NCBI RefSeq assembly: GCF_012847295.1
Contig: NZ_JABBDY010000001.1
Coordinates: 620,001 to 684,000, forward strand
Length of the DNA stretch: 64,000 nucleotides
Direction: 5' to 3'
Origin: Microbacterium sp. MF43
GTDB lineage: Bacteria; Actinomycetota; Actinomycetes; Actinomycetales; Microbacteriaceae
The position numbers and the translations under genes are program-made. Below, one piece after another: positions 54,224 through 62,739 of this stretch; the stretch's first letter is position 1, and each line of letters begins with the position of its first letter. Under the pieces are notes generated by a model, which saw only the letters and a list, made by a program, of their open reading frames with translations, was not told the origin of the DNA and ran no database searches.

Positions 54224-55864
54224 TCAGGCGGCGATGCCGTCGGCGTCCAGGATCGTGTAGGCGTAGCCCTGCTCCGCCAGGAACCGCTGACGGTTCTGGG
54301 CGAAGTCCTGGTCGACGGTGTCGCGTGCGATGAGCGTATAGAAGCTCGCCGTGTGGCCCGACTCCTTGGGCCGCAGCAGGCGTCCGAGGCGCTGGGCCTC
54401 CTCCTGGCGCGAGCCGAACGACCCCGAGACCTGGATGGCGACGGATGCCTCGGGCAGGTCGATCGAGAAGTTCGCGACCTTCGACACCACGAGCACCGAG
54501 ATCTCACCGACCCGGAACGCCTGGTACAGCTGCTCCCGCTCGTCGACGGGCGTCGCACCGGTGATCTTCGGTGCGTCGAGCGCCTCGGCGAGGATGTCGA
54601 TCTGGTCGAGGTATTGCCCGATCACGAGGATCTGCTCGCCGGCGTGGCGCTCGACGAGACGGCGCACGACGCCGATCTTCGCCGGCGCCGTCGCCGCCAG
54701 GCGATAGCGGTCCTCGTCGGCCGCTGCGGCGTACTCGAGCCGGTCGCCGGCGGGAAGGTCGACGCGCACCTCGTAGCAGATGGCGGGGGAGATGAATCCC
54801 TGCGCCTCGATCTCCTTCCACGGGGCGTCGAAGCGCTTGGGGCCGATCAGGCTGAAGACGTCGCCCTCACGACCGTCTTCGCGCACGAGCGTCGCCGTGA
54901 GTCCCAGGCGCCGCCGGGCCTGAAGGTCGGCGGTCAGCTTGAAGACGGGCGCGGGGAGCAGGTGCACCTCGTCGTAGACGATGAGTCCCCAGTCGAGCGC
55001 GTCGAGCAGCGCGAGATGGGCGTACTGGCCTTTCCGCTTGGCGGTGAGGATCTGGTACGTCGCGATCGTGACCGGCTTGATCTCCTTGGACTGACCGGAG
55101 TACTCGCCGATCTCCTCAGCAGTGAGGGACGTGCGCTTGAGCAGCTCGTCGCGCCACTGGCGCGCGCTGACGGTGTTCGTCACGAGGATGAGCGTGGTGG
55201 TCTTCGTCGCCGCCATCGCGCCTGCCCCCACGAGCGTCTTGCCCGCACCGCAGGGGAGCACGACCACGCCGGATCCGCCGTCGCTGAAGATGTCGACCGC
55301 CTGGCGCTGATAGGGGCGGAGGTTCCACCCGTTCTCTGCGAGGTCGATCGGATGGGGCGTCCCCGGCGTATAGCCGGCCAGATCTTCGGCGGGCCAGCCG
55401 ATCTTGAGGAGCTCCTGCTTGATGTGGCCCCGAGCCCACGCGTCGACCACGAACGTGTCGGGGGAGGGGTGGCCGATGAGGAGTGGTTGGATGCGCTTGT
55501 TCCTCGAGACCTCGGCGAGGACCGCGGCATCCGTCGACCGCAGGACCAGCTCGCCGTCGTCGTTGCGCTCGATCACGAGTCGTCCGTAGCGGCCGACGGT
55601 CTCGGCGATGTCGATCGAGACCGACGGCGGCACGGGGAAGCGCGACCACCGGTCGAGTGTCGCCAGCATGTCGTCGGCGTCGTGGCCGGCCGCGCGTGCG
55701 TTCCACAGGCCCAGCCGCGTGATGCGGTACGTGTGGATGTGCTCGGGGGCGCGCTCCAGCTCGGCGAAGATCGCGAGCTCGTGGCGAGCGCTCTCGGCGT
55801 CGGGGTGGGCGACCTCGAGCAGCACGGTGCGATCGCTCTGGACGATGAGGGGGCCGTCAGCCAT
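54224..55864 (-). CDS. XPB/Ssl2-type DNA helicase
   Basis: 546 residues. Superfamily 2 helicase: Q-like RPYQRQAVDIF, Walker A PCGAGKT (204-210), DEVH box (298-301, IVYDEVHLLPA), motif III LTATLVRED and motif VI QRLGRLLRP. The N-terminal 170 residues form the XPB-type damage-recognition-like domain. Bacterial XPB homologues, known in mycobacteria, are 3'-5' helicases without a proven pathway, though repair or transcription-coupled work is suspected. The next gene upstream encodes a helicase-associated protein, always a neighbour in actinobacteria. ATG 55864 has TAGACT 8 bases upstream. Confidence 0.94.
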   Translation of the reverse strand: MADGPLIVQSDRTVLLEVAHPDAESARHELAIFAELERAPEHIHTYRITRLGLWNARAAGHDADDMLATLDRWSRFPVPPSVSIDIAETVGRYGRLVIERNDDGELVLRSTDAAVLAEVSRNKRIQPLLIGHPSPDTFVVDAWARGHIKQELLKIGWPAEDLAGYTPGTPHPIDLAENGWNLRPYQRQAVDIFSDGGSGVVVLPCGAGKTLVGAGAMAATKTTTLILVTNTVSARQWRDELLKRTSLTAEEIGEYSGQSKEIKPVTIATYQILTAKRKGQYAHLALLDALDWGLIVYDEVHLLPAPVFKLTADLQARRRLGLTATLVREDGREGDVFSLIGPKRFDAPWKEIEAQGFISPAICYEVRVDLPAGDRLEYAAAADEDRYRLAATAPAKIGVVRRLVERHAGEQILVIGQYLDQIDILAEALDAPKITGATPVDEREQLYQAFRVGEISVLVVSKVANFSIDLPEASVAIQVSGSFGSRQEEAQRLGRLLRPKESGHTASFYTLIARDTVDQDFAQNRQRFLAEQGYAYTILDADGIAA

Positions 55865-55995
55865 AACGTGCCAGTCTACGTGAGTGACGGCGGGTCGACG
55901 CCGGACGGCGCGGGAATCGGCGACGCGCCCGAGGGGGGAGTGCGGCCGCGCCCCCGAACCGCGAGCGACTCGGCGGCCGCTCAGCTCGCGAATGC

Positions 55996-57711
55996 TCAGG
56001 CGGGGCGGACGCTGACGATGCTCGATACCGGCAGGGTGCGCTCGATATCGGCGGCGCGGTCACGACCTCGCAGACGGCCGCCGCCGAGTCCGGATGCCTC
56101 GAGCGTGAGGGTGCGCTCTGCGCCGTCCGGCATCCGCACCACGACCACGATCTCGCTGCGTGCGCGCACGGCCTGTTCGAGCTCGCGGCCGAGCCAGCCC
56201 TCTTCGCCCTCGGTGTCGTGGCCGCTGCGGAGGACGCCCAGCAGCCGTTCATACGTCTGGGTGGGGCTCGGGAGGGTCTCCGGGGTGGCGGCGCCGGCCC
56301 GTCGTCGCAGAAGCTCCGGCATCCCCTGCTCGTCGACGGCCACCACGGGATAGCGGGCATCGGCGAGCGCCCAGTAGACGGCGTCGCGCGGCACGCGGGA
56401 CATCAGCCGTCCGTCTTCGTGGAGCAGCCCGAGGTGGCGCAGCGACTGATCGACGGCGATCGTGTCGCGCAGCGAGCGGTCGGCGGTCTCGATCCTCGTC
56501 CGGCCGGACTCGGCGATGATGCCTACCTGGACGAGCCCATGGCGGGCGGCGGTGCTCTCGATGAGGTATTCGAGAGGCTGCGGCACGCCCGTGAGAGACA
56601 GGCCCGTCAGGAACTCGCGGATCGACGGGGCCGTCTCGCCCTCGGTGAGGCCGGCGGCGAGCGACTCCGCGGTGAACCGGTACGTGGACGCCTGCGCACG
56701 GGACTCACGCACAGCGATGCCGCGCAGGCGAAGGTCGAGCGCCGGCGCAAGAGGCCCCGGCGCGATCGCGGTGAGATCGGCCTGGAGGTAGACCCGGTCG
56801 ATCTCGGCCGGCAGGTGCGCCGCGAGGCCGGAGGGATCGGCCGCGGTGCCCGTGCGCAGGCCGCTCGTCCAGGCGTACTCGGTGCCGTCGGGGGCGATCA
56901 GCCCCCATTGCACGCCGAGGCGGAGCATCCGTTCGAGTCGACCCGGCCATTCCGGATCGAGCGGATACTCGCTCGCCCAGGTCGACGGGTCGGTGAAACC
57001 GCCGTCCTCGGTGCGCAGCCCGGGCGGCAGCGCCGAGCGGAAGCCCTCCGCGATCGCCGCCCACCGCTGCGGGGTGGGGGACTCGAGCCAGGCCTCGCCG
57101 GCAGGGGTCACGATCCACTGACGCTCGGCAGGCATCGCGAGCCCTGCCGCGGCCGCGGCGACCAGCAGGTCCTCGAGGTCGTCGTCCTCGCGGATCGCGC
57201 GAGCCTCGATGAGGCGCTTGCGCTCGGCGGCGCTGACGGAACCCGACCCGGTCCGAGGGAACGGGGAGTGCAGGCAGGCCAGCAGCACATCGGCCAGAGA
57301 TCCGGCGATCGTGAAGGCGCGCTCCGCGGCCTCGGCGGCGGCCCGGTCCGACGCCGGCGTGCGCGAGGGCGCGTCGAGGCCGCGCGCGAACGCCTCAGGG
57401 CGCGACGCGGCCAACGCGGCGACGCGCTCGGCGACGACGCCGTAGGGGCGGCCGTCGACTCCTACGAGGGCGAGGGAACTCAGCCAGGGCAGCTCGCCCG
57501 CATCGCCCGACGCGAGAGCGGCGAGGGCGTGGCGCGGAAGCTTCGAGAGTGCGCGGTCGACGGATGCCGCGTCCAGCAGCGCCTCGGACGCATCGAACAG
57601 GTCGTGCCAGGGCGCGGACGGCGAGATCCCGCGCGCGGCGAGCGTCGTGGCCAGCGCGGCGTCGTCGCGACCGGCAAGCCAGGTCGCGAGTGCGCGCTCG
57701 TCGGAGACCAC
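55996..57711 (-). CDS. Helicase-associated domain protein (XPB partner)
   Basis: 571 residues, the actinobacterial helicase C-terminal-associated family (Helicase_C_3 type). Regions of conservation include LPRHALAALASGDAGELPWLSSLAL, VYLQADLTAIAPGPLAPALDLRLRGIAVRESRAQASTYRF and ATEYLIEST-like LEYLIESTAARHGLVQVGIIAES. No helicase motifs occur, so it is thought to be a regulatory or substrate-recruiting partner of XPB. GTG 57711 follows the upstream small gene's stop directly, with no gap. The gap to XPB is 131 bases with nothing but two promoter-like hexamers. Confidence 0.85.
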   Translation of the reverse strand: MVSDERALATWLAGRDDAALATTLAARGISPSAPWHDLFDASEALLDAASVDRALSKLPRHALAALASGDAGELPWLSSLALVGVDGRPYGVVAERVAALAASRPEAFARGLDAPSRTPASDRAAAEAAERAFTIAGSLADVLLACLHSPFPRTGSGSVSAAERKRLIEARAIREDDDLEDLLVAAAAAGLAMPAERQWIVTPAGEAWLESPTPQRWAAIAEGFRSALPPGLRTEDGGFTDPSTWASEYPLDPEWPGRLERMLRLGVQWGLIAPDGTEYAWTSGLRTGTAADPSGLAAHLPAEIDRVYLQADLTAIAPGPLAPALDLRLRGIAVRESRAQASTYRFTAESLAAGLTEGETAPSIREFLTGLSLTGVPQPLEYLIESTAARHGLVQVGIIAESGRTRIETADRSLRDTIAVDQSLRHLGLLHEDGRLMSRVPRDAVYWALADARYPVVAVDEQGMPELLRRRAGAATPETLPSPTQTYERLLGVLRSGHDTEGEEGWLGRELEQAVRARSEIVVVVRMPDGAERTLTLEASGLGGGRLRGRDRAADIERTLPVSSIVSVRPA

Positions 57712-57978
57712 TCAGCCCCCTCGGTTGGCCCGAGCCCTCCGCACGAAGCTCATGATGAGCACGGCCAGCATCAGCGCGAAAGCCACGATGGGGGCGATGT
57801 ACAGCAGAGCGCCCAGCACGGGCCAGATGCCGGCGGACATGTCGGCGTCGGACGCCGACGCGATCATGATCGCGAAGAAGCTGATGATGGACAGCACGAG
57901 CAGCCCCAGCGACATGAAGGCCAGGATGCGGTCGATCCGTCGGACGGGGACGTCCTCGCCGGGCGTGTTCGTGCTCAT
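57712..57978 (-). CDS. Small membrane protein, two hydrophobic helices
   Basis: 88 residues. Polar N terminus, then hydrophobic helices at about 16-42 (ILAFMSLGLLVLSIISFFAIMIA) and 53-80 (LGALLYIAPIVAFALMLAVLIMSFV), and a basic C tail (RRARANRGG). A classical helical hairpin with both ends in the cytosol; function unknown. ATG 57978 has TAGGCT 7 bases upstream, so it heads a leaderless unit whose next gene is the XPB partner at zero spacing. Confidence 0.75.
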   Translation of the reverse strand: MSTNTPGEDVPVRRIDRILAFMSLGLLVLSIISFFAIMIASASDADMSAGIWPVLGALLYIAPIVAFALMLAVLIMSFVRRARANRGG

Positions 57979-58089
57979 CCGCTTCAGCCTAGCGGCTGGC
58001 GCGGTTGCCGTAGGCTGGGGGGAGGGATCGGACGATCCCCGTTTCCGTCATGCCCGCCGCTGCGCGGCTCCCTACACAGCGAGGTCTCC

Positions 58090-58473
58090 ATGCCCACCGG
58101 CAAGGTCAGGTTCTACGACGAGGAGAAGGGGTTCGGCTTCATCACGACCGATGAGGGCCAGGACGTCTTCCTGCACGCCACGGCCCTGCCCGCCGGCACA
58201 CCGGCACCCAAGGCCGGTACGCGTCTGGAGTTCGGTGTCGCCGACGGCAAGCGCGGCCTGCAGGCGCTCTCGGTGCGTGTGCTCGAGGCTCCCGTCAGCC
58301 TCGCCAAGCGGTCGCGCAAGCCCGCAGACGACATGGCGATCATCATCGAAGACCTCGTGAAGCTGCTCGACGGCATCGGCGGCGACCTTCGCCGTGGCCG
58401 TTACCCCTCGGGCGGCCACGCGCAGAAGGTGGCCGCAGTGCTGCGCAAGGTGGCGGATGAACTCGACGCCTGA
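58090..58473 (+). CDS. Cold-shock domain protein with C-terminal extension
   Basis: 127 residues. The first 68 are a cold-shock domain (RNP1 KGFGFI, RNP2 VFLHA) in which the second RNP has Leu-His-Ala instead of His-Tyr. The remaining 60 residues form a helical extension (DMAIIIEDLVKLLDGIGGDLRRGRYPSGGHAQKVAAVLRKVADEL) not found in the short CspA. The pairing of this type with a DUF3027 gene is common in actinobacteria. ATG 58090; the stop overlaps the DUF3027 start by 17 bases in another frame. A TAGGCT hexamer at 58011-58016 points to a 65-75-base leader. Confidence 0.92.
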   Translation: MPTGKVRFYDEEKGFGFITTDEGQDVFLHATALPAGTPAPKAGTRLEFGVADGKRGLQALSVRVLEAPVSLAKRSRKPADDMAIIIEDLVKLLDGIGGDLRRGRYPSGGHAQKVAAVLRKVADELDA

Positions 58474-59356
58474 TCCCGCCGACGCTCCCGTCGAGCCGGA
58501 GATCGAGTCCCCCGCCGAGGTGGACGGGTCAGTCGACGCGCCGACCGAGCAGGACTCGGCGACGAATGACTCCACCCCCGAGGCGGACACGGAGACGGAT
58601 GCCCCGACTCCCGAACCCGCGCCCGTGATGCCGGTCGAGACCGTCGTGCCGGTCGAGCCCGACCCCTCGCTCTTCGAGGCGCACGACCTGGCGCTCGCCG
58701 CACTCCGTGAGATCACGCCGGCTGCGACGATCGGCGACGCTGCGGGCTACCGTGTCGAGCCGGACGGCGTCGTGTCGCTGCGATTCGCCAACCGGCTGGC
58801 CGGATACCCCGGGTGGTTCTGGACCGTCAGTCTCGCGCGCGTCCCCGACGCCGAGCCCACCGTGCTCGAGGTCGAGCTGCTGCCGGGCGAAGACGCCCTG
58901 CTCGCGCCCGACTGGGTGCCGTGGGCGGAGCGTCTCGCGGAGTATCAGGCCGCGCAGGCAGCGCTCGCCGAGGCATCCGTCTCCGAGGGCGGCGACGAGG
59001 AGGATCTCGACGATGTCGACGACCTCGATGCCGCCGACTTCGACGATGACGGGTCACCCATCCTGCACGCCGGCGACGTCGACGGGGTCGACATCGACGA
59101 GCTCGATGACTCGGACGTTGATGAGGATTCGGACGAGGACGACTCGGACGAGGATGACGACGACTCGGACGACGATGACGAGGACGAGGACGACTCGGAC
59201 GAGGATGACTCCGACGACGACTCGGACGACTCCGATGACGATGACTCCGACGACGATGACTCCGACGACGATGACTCCGACGACGATGACTCCGACGACG
59301 ATGACTCCGACGACGACGACTCGGAGGAGTCCGAGGGCGACGACGCGGAGGAGTGA
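58457..59356 (+). CDS. DUF3027 protein with long acidic Ser-Asp tail
   Basis: 299 residues. A Pro/Glu/Asp-rich N part (1-75), then the DUF3027 domain (about 75-185: LALAALREITPAATIGDAAGYRV, ANRLAGYPGWFWTVSLARVPDAEPTVLEVELLPGEDALLAPDWVPWAERLAEY). The last 105 residues are almost only Asp, Glu and Ser, with SDDDD repeats coded by six copies of a 15-bp unit (59231-59320). The domain's function is unknown; the tail would be disordered and strongly negative. It is translated with the cold-shock protein by overlap. Tail length is likely to vary between strains. Confidence 0.9.
   Translation: MNSTPDPADAPVEPEIESPAEVDGSVDAPTEQDSATNDSTPEADTETDAPTPEPAPVMPVETVVPVEPDPSLFEAHDLALAALREITPAATIGDAAGYRVEPDGVVSLRFANRLAGYPGWFWTVSLARVPDAEPTVLEVELLPGEDALLAPDWVPWAERLAEYQAAQAALAEASVSEGGDEEDLDDVDDLDAADFDDDGSPILHAGDVDGVDIDELDDSDVDEDSDEDDSDEDDDDSDDDDEDEDDSDEDDSDDDSDDSDDDDSDDDDSDDDDSDDDDSDDDDSDDDDSEESEGDDAEE
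59231..59320 (+). repeat. 15-bp in-frame tandem repeat, six copies
   Basis: Unit TCCGACGACGATGAC, coding Ser-Asp-Asp-Asp-Asp, starts at 59231, 59246, 59261, 59276, 59291 and 59306, with one or two silent changes. It encodes part of the DUF3027 protein's acidic tail. Confidence 0.95.
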
Positions 59357-59381
59357 CTCGCCGCGCCGCCGCCCCGGGATT

Positions 59382-61679
59382 TCACGGGGTGAGAACCGCG
59401 GCCGTCGCCCATTCGACCGCCGGGTCCGCCGTGCCGGCCGACACCGTGAACCGCCCGGCGAGGAGCGCCTCGTCGCGTGACGACGGCCCGACCAGCAGCT
59501 CGAACTCCCCGGGCTCGACGACCCGGACCCCGTCGGCATCCACGATCGTGCAGTCGGCGACCGCGATCTCGAGGGCGACGATCGCCTCGGCGCCCGGCGC
59601 GATGTCCACGACGGTGAATGCCTTCAGTTCCTTGTCGGCCCAGCTGACCGATGTGACGGTGTCGCGAATGTACGCCTGGACGACCTCGCGGGCGGGACGG
59701 TCGCCGGTGTTGCGCACGGCGACGGTCGCGCGGACCGTATCGCCGGCCTTCAGAGCGGACTCCTCGATCCGCAGGTCCGAGTACTCGACGGTCGTGTAGG
59801 ACAGGCCCTCTCCGAACGCGTGCGCCGGGCTCTGCGTGAGGTCGGCATAGCGCGACCCGTGCTGCCCGCGGAGCTGGTTGTAGTACGTCGGCTGCTGGCC
59901 GACGTGGCGCGCGAACGAGATCGGCAGCCGGCCCGAAGGCTCGATGTGCCCGAGCAGCAGCTCGGCGATCGCGCGGCCGCCCTCCATCCCCGGGTTCGCG
60001 GTCCACACGAGGGCCGCAGCCTCCGTCACCGACGGCGGCAGAACGAGCGGCTTCGAAGCGAGCAGCACCACGATGAGGGGCGTGCCGGTCGCCGCCAGCG
60101 CCTCGAGGAGCGCCTGCTGCCCGCCGAGAAGCTCGAGGGTCGCCGTCGACCGCCCCTCGCCCACGAGCTCGACGCGGTCGCCCACCACGGCGACGACGTA
60201 GTCGGCCTCCTCGGCGGCCGAGACCGCCTCGGCGATGAGGGCGGCGTCGGGCGCGACCGGCACGACGATCTGGGGCCGGGGCTGCCCGTCGGGGAAGTAT
60301 GCGCCTTCCGGGTCCTCTTCGAGCGTGAGGATGTCGGCGCCCCGGGCGTGCGTGATCTGCCATCCCGCCGGGGCATGCGCGCGCAGCCCGTCGAGCACGG
60401 TCGTGATGAGGGAGCGCGGCTGACCGTCCGGCAGCCAGTCGACTTGGCCCGAGGAGCCTGCCCAGTCGCCGAGCTGCGTCTGCGCGTCGTCGGCGAGGGG
60501 GCCGACCACCGCGACGCGGCGGGCCTCTCCGGCGCCGGCGAGGGGGAGCGTGCCGTCGTTCTGCAGCAGCACCAGCGAGCGCCGGGCGGTCTCGAGGTTG
60601 AGCGCGACGTGCTCGGGGCTGCCGATCACCGTCTCGATGCGCTGAGCGTCGGGCAGGCGCGGGTTCTCGAACAGTCCGAACTCGAACTTGAGGCGCAGGA
60701 TGCGCGACACCGCGCGATCCAGGTCGCTCTCGGCCATGAGCCCCTTCTCGATCGCCTCCCGCGCGCCGTCGAAGAATCCGGGCGTGGTCATGACCATGTC
60801 GTTGCCGGCCTTCACGGCGGCCGCGGCGGCGTGGGCGTAGTCGGGCTGCACCTTCTGCTCCCAGACCATGCGACCGACGTTGTCCCAGTCGGTGATGAGC
60901 GTGCCGGTGTATCCCCACTCGCCGCGCAGCACATCGTTGAGCAGCCAGTCGTTCACCGTGATCGGCACGCCGTCGGTGGTCTGATAGCCGAGCATGAACG
61001 TGCGGCATCCTTCGCGTGCCACTCGCTCGAAGGGCGGCAGGAACCACGAACGCAGCTTGCGGCGCGAGATGTCGGCTTCGCTGGCATCCCGGCCGCCCTG
61101 CGTCTCCGAGTACCCGGCGAAGTGCTTCGCCGTCGCCAGGATCGCGTCGGGATCGTCCAGACCGCCCCCCTGGTAACCGCGCACCATCGCCGAGGCGAGC
61201 TCGCCGATCAGGTAGGGATCCTCGCCGAACGTCTCGTCCACCCGGCCCCAGCGCAGGTCGCGCGCGATGCACAGCACGGGGGAGAAGGTCCAGTGGATGC
61301 CGGTGGCCGACACTTCGGCGGCGGTCGCCCGGGCGACCCTCTCGATGAGGGCCGCGTCCCACGTCGCCGCCATGCCGAGCTGCGTCGGGAACACCGTGCC
61401 GCCCTCCCAGAACGCGTGACCGTGGATGCAGTCCTCTGCGACGAGCAGCGGGATGCGCAGGCGCGTCTGCTGCGTCAGGTCTCGGGCACGCAGCACACGA
61501 GCAGGCGACGCATGCAGGATCGATCCGGCGTGCATGCGCAGGACCTGATCGTCGAGGTCCTCACGGGCGTCGAGCTGCAGCATCTGCCCGACCTTCTCCT
61601 CGAGGGTCATGCGGCCCAGCAGGTCGGCGATCCGTGCCTCGACCGGAAGCTGGCGGTCGAGGTAGGCGTCGTTGGTCAC
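59382..61679 (-). CDS. bglX: GH3 beta-glucosidase
   Basis: 765 residues. Three domains: the barrel (about 1-330), an alpha/beta sandwich (about 370-580) and a fibronectin-III-like end (about 660-750). The nucleophile is Asp264 in LITDWDNVGRM. ATAKHFAGYSETQGGRD carries the conserved Lys-His and Arg-Asp of subsite -1. It hydrolyses beta-glucosides. There is no signal peptide, so it acts in the cytosol on imported sugar. GTG 61679 overlaps the permease stop (GTGA), making it the last gene of the Dpp-type transporter operon. Confidence 0.95.
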   Translation of the reverse strand: MTNDAYLDRQLPVEARIADLLGRMTLEEKVGQMLQLDAREDLDDQVLRMHAGSILHASPARVLRARDLTQQTRLRIPLLVAEDCIHGHAFWEGGTVFPTQLGMAATWDAALIERVARATAAEVSATGIHWTFSPVLCIARDLRWGRVDETFGEDPYLIGELASAMVRGYQGGGLDDPDAILATAKHFAGYSETQGGRDASEADISRRKLRSWFLPPFERVAREGCRTFMLGYQTTDGVPITVNDWLLNDVLRGEWGYTGTLITDWDNVGRMVWEQKVQPDYAHAAAAAVKAGNDMVMTTPGFFDGAREAIEKGLMAESDLDRAVSRILRLKFEFGLFENPRLPDAQRIETVIGSPEHVALNLETARRSLVLLQNDGTLPLAGAGEARRVAVVGPLADDAQTQLGDWAGSSGQVDWLPDGQPRSLITTVLDGLRAHAPAGWQITHARGADILTLEEDPEGAYFPDGQPRPQIVVPVAPDAALIAEAVSAAEEADYVVAVVGDRVELVGEGRSTATLELLGGQQALLEALAATGTPLIVVLLASKPLVLPPSVTEAAALVWTANPGMEGGRAIAELLLGHIEPSGRLPISFARHVGQQPTYYNQLRGQHGSRYADLTQSPAHAFGEGLSYTTVEYSDLRIEESALKAGDTVRATVAVRNTGDRPAREVVQAYIRDTVTSVSWADKELKAFTVVDIAPGAEAIVALEIAVADCTIVDADGVRVVEPGEFELLVGPSSRDEALLAGRFTVSAGTADPAVEWATAAVLTP

Positions 61680-62737
61680 AGATTCTCCTGTCGGGATGTC
61701 TCGGCCGCCGTGCGGACGACCGTGACGGTGTCGTTGACGTTCATGCCCTTCTTCTTGAGGGCGCGGGCTCGTTCCCCGGCGGATCGGAGCCGCGGGTTGA
61801 CGTACTCGTCGATGCCGAAGTTGATCAGCGAGAGAGCCACGCCGACCGCGGCGATGCACAGACCTGGAGGCAGGAACCACCACCACTGGCCCTGCCGGAA
61901 GGCCCCCTGCGCGCTCGCCCAGTTGAGGATCGTGCCCCAGTTGTAGGTGGTCACCGGGATGATGCCGATGTACGACAGCGTGGTGAGGCCGATGATCGCA
62001 GCGGTCACCGTGCCCACGAAGCTCGCCGCGATGAGCGCCATGAGGTTCGGCAGCATCTCGACGGTGATGATGCGGCGAAGCGGCTCGCCGTTGGCCTTCG
62101 CGGCCTGCACGAAGTCGCGGCTGCGCAGCGACATGGTCTGCGCGCGCAGCACACGGGCGCCCCAGGCCCAGCCGATGAGGCCCAGCACTCCCGCGATGAG
62201 GATGAGCGGCGGGTCCTCGAACATCGAGGCGACGATGATGATGAGCGGGATGCCGGGGATGACGAGGAACACGTTGGTGAGCGCTGAGAGTCCCTCGCTC
62301 CTCCACCCGCGGAGATAGCCCGACATCACGCCGACGACCACCGCGAGGACGGTGGCGATGATCGCGGCGAGGAAGCCGACCACGATCACGCCGCGCGTGC
62401 CGTGGATGACCTGGCTCAGCACGTCTTCGCCGATGTGGGTCGTCCCCAGCCAGTGGGCGGCGGACGGCGGCTGGAAGCGCGCCGTGTTGTCGACCTTGGT
62501 GGGTGAGTACGGGGCGAGGACGTCGGCGAAGACCGCGACGAGCACGAAGAACCCGAGGATCGACAGGCCGGCGATCGACTTCCCGTTGCGGAACATCGCG
62601 AACGCGGACCCCAGCCTCGATGCGAAGCTCGGCTTCTTCGGCGCGGGGCTGCCCGAGGACGCGGGACGGCGGACGGTGGCGGTGGCCGGGGTGTTCGCCG
62701 AGCGCTTAGCCACGGTGTCGGTGATGGTCGTGTCCAT
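61676..62737 (-). CDS. Dpp-type ABC transporter permease (DppC-like)
   Basis: 353 residues. A 55-residue cytosolic N part, then the OppC/DppC N domain (SIAGLSILGFFVLVAVFADVLAPYSP) and the permease core. The EAA-type loop is MSLRSRDFVQAAKANGEPLRRIITVEMLPNL. The C-terminal end is a helix plus basic tail. It works with the upstream DppB-like permease. The next gene encodes a beta-glucosidase, so the substrate is probably a beta-linked oligosaccharide rather than a peptide, as for Dpp-type sugar importers in Thermotoga and Pyrococcus. ATG 62737 follows the permease stop by 2 bases. Confidence 0.92.
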   Translation of the reverse strand: MDTTITDTVAKRSANTPATATVRRPASSGSPAPKKPSFASRLGSAFAMFRNGKSIAGLSILGFFVLVAVFADVLAPYSPTKVDNTARFQPPSAAHWLGTTHIGEDVLSQVIHGTRGVIVVGFLAAIIATVLAVVVGVMSGYLRGWRSEGLSALTNVFLVIPGIPLIIIVASMFEDPPLILIAGVLGLIGWAWGARVLRAQTMSLRSRDFVQAAKANGEPLRRIITVEMLPNLMALIAASFVGTVTAAIIGLTTLSYIGIIPVTTYNWGTILNWASAQGAFRQGQWWWFLPPGLCIAAVGVALSLINFGIDEYVNPRLRSAGERARALKKKGMNVNDTVTVVRTAAETSRQENL

Positions 62738-62739
62738 GC

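Noticed and set aside
59360-59381. Terminator between DUF3027 and the beta-glucosidase gene
   Set aside because: Only a 5-bp CCCCG/CGGGG stem can be drawn; too weak to call.
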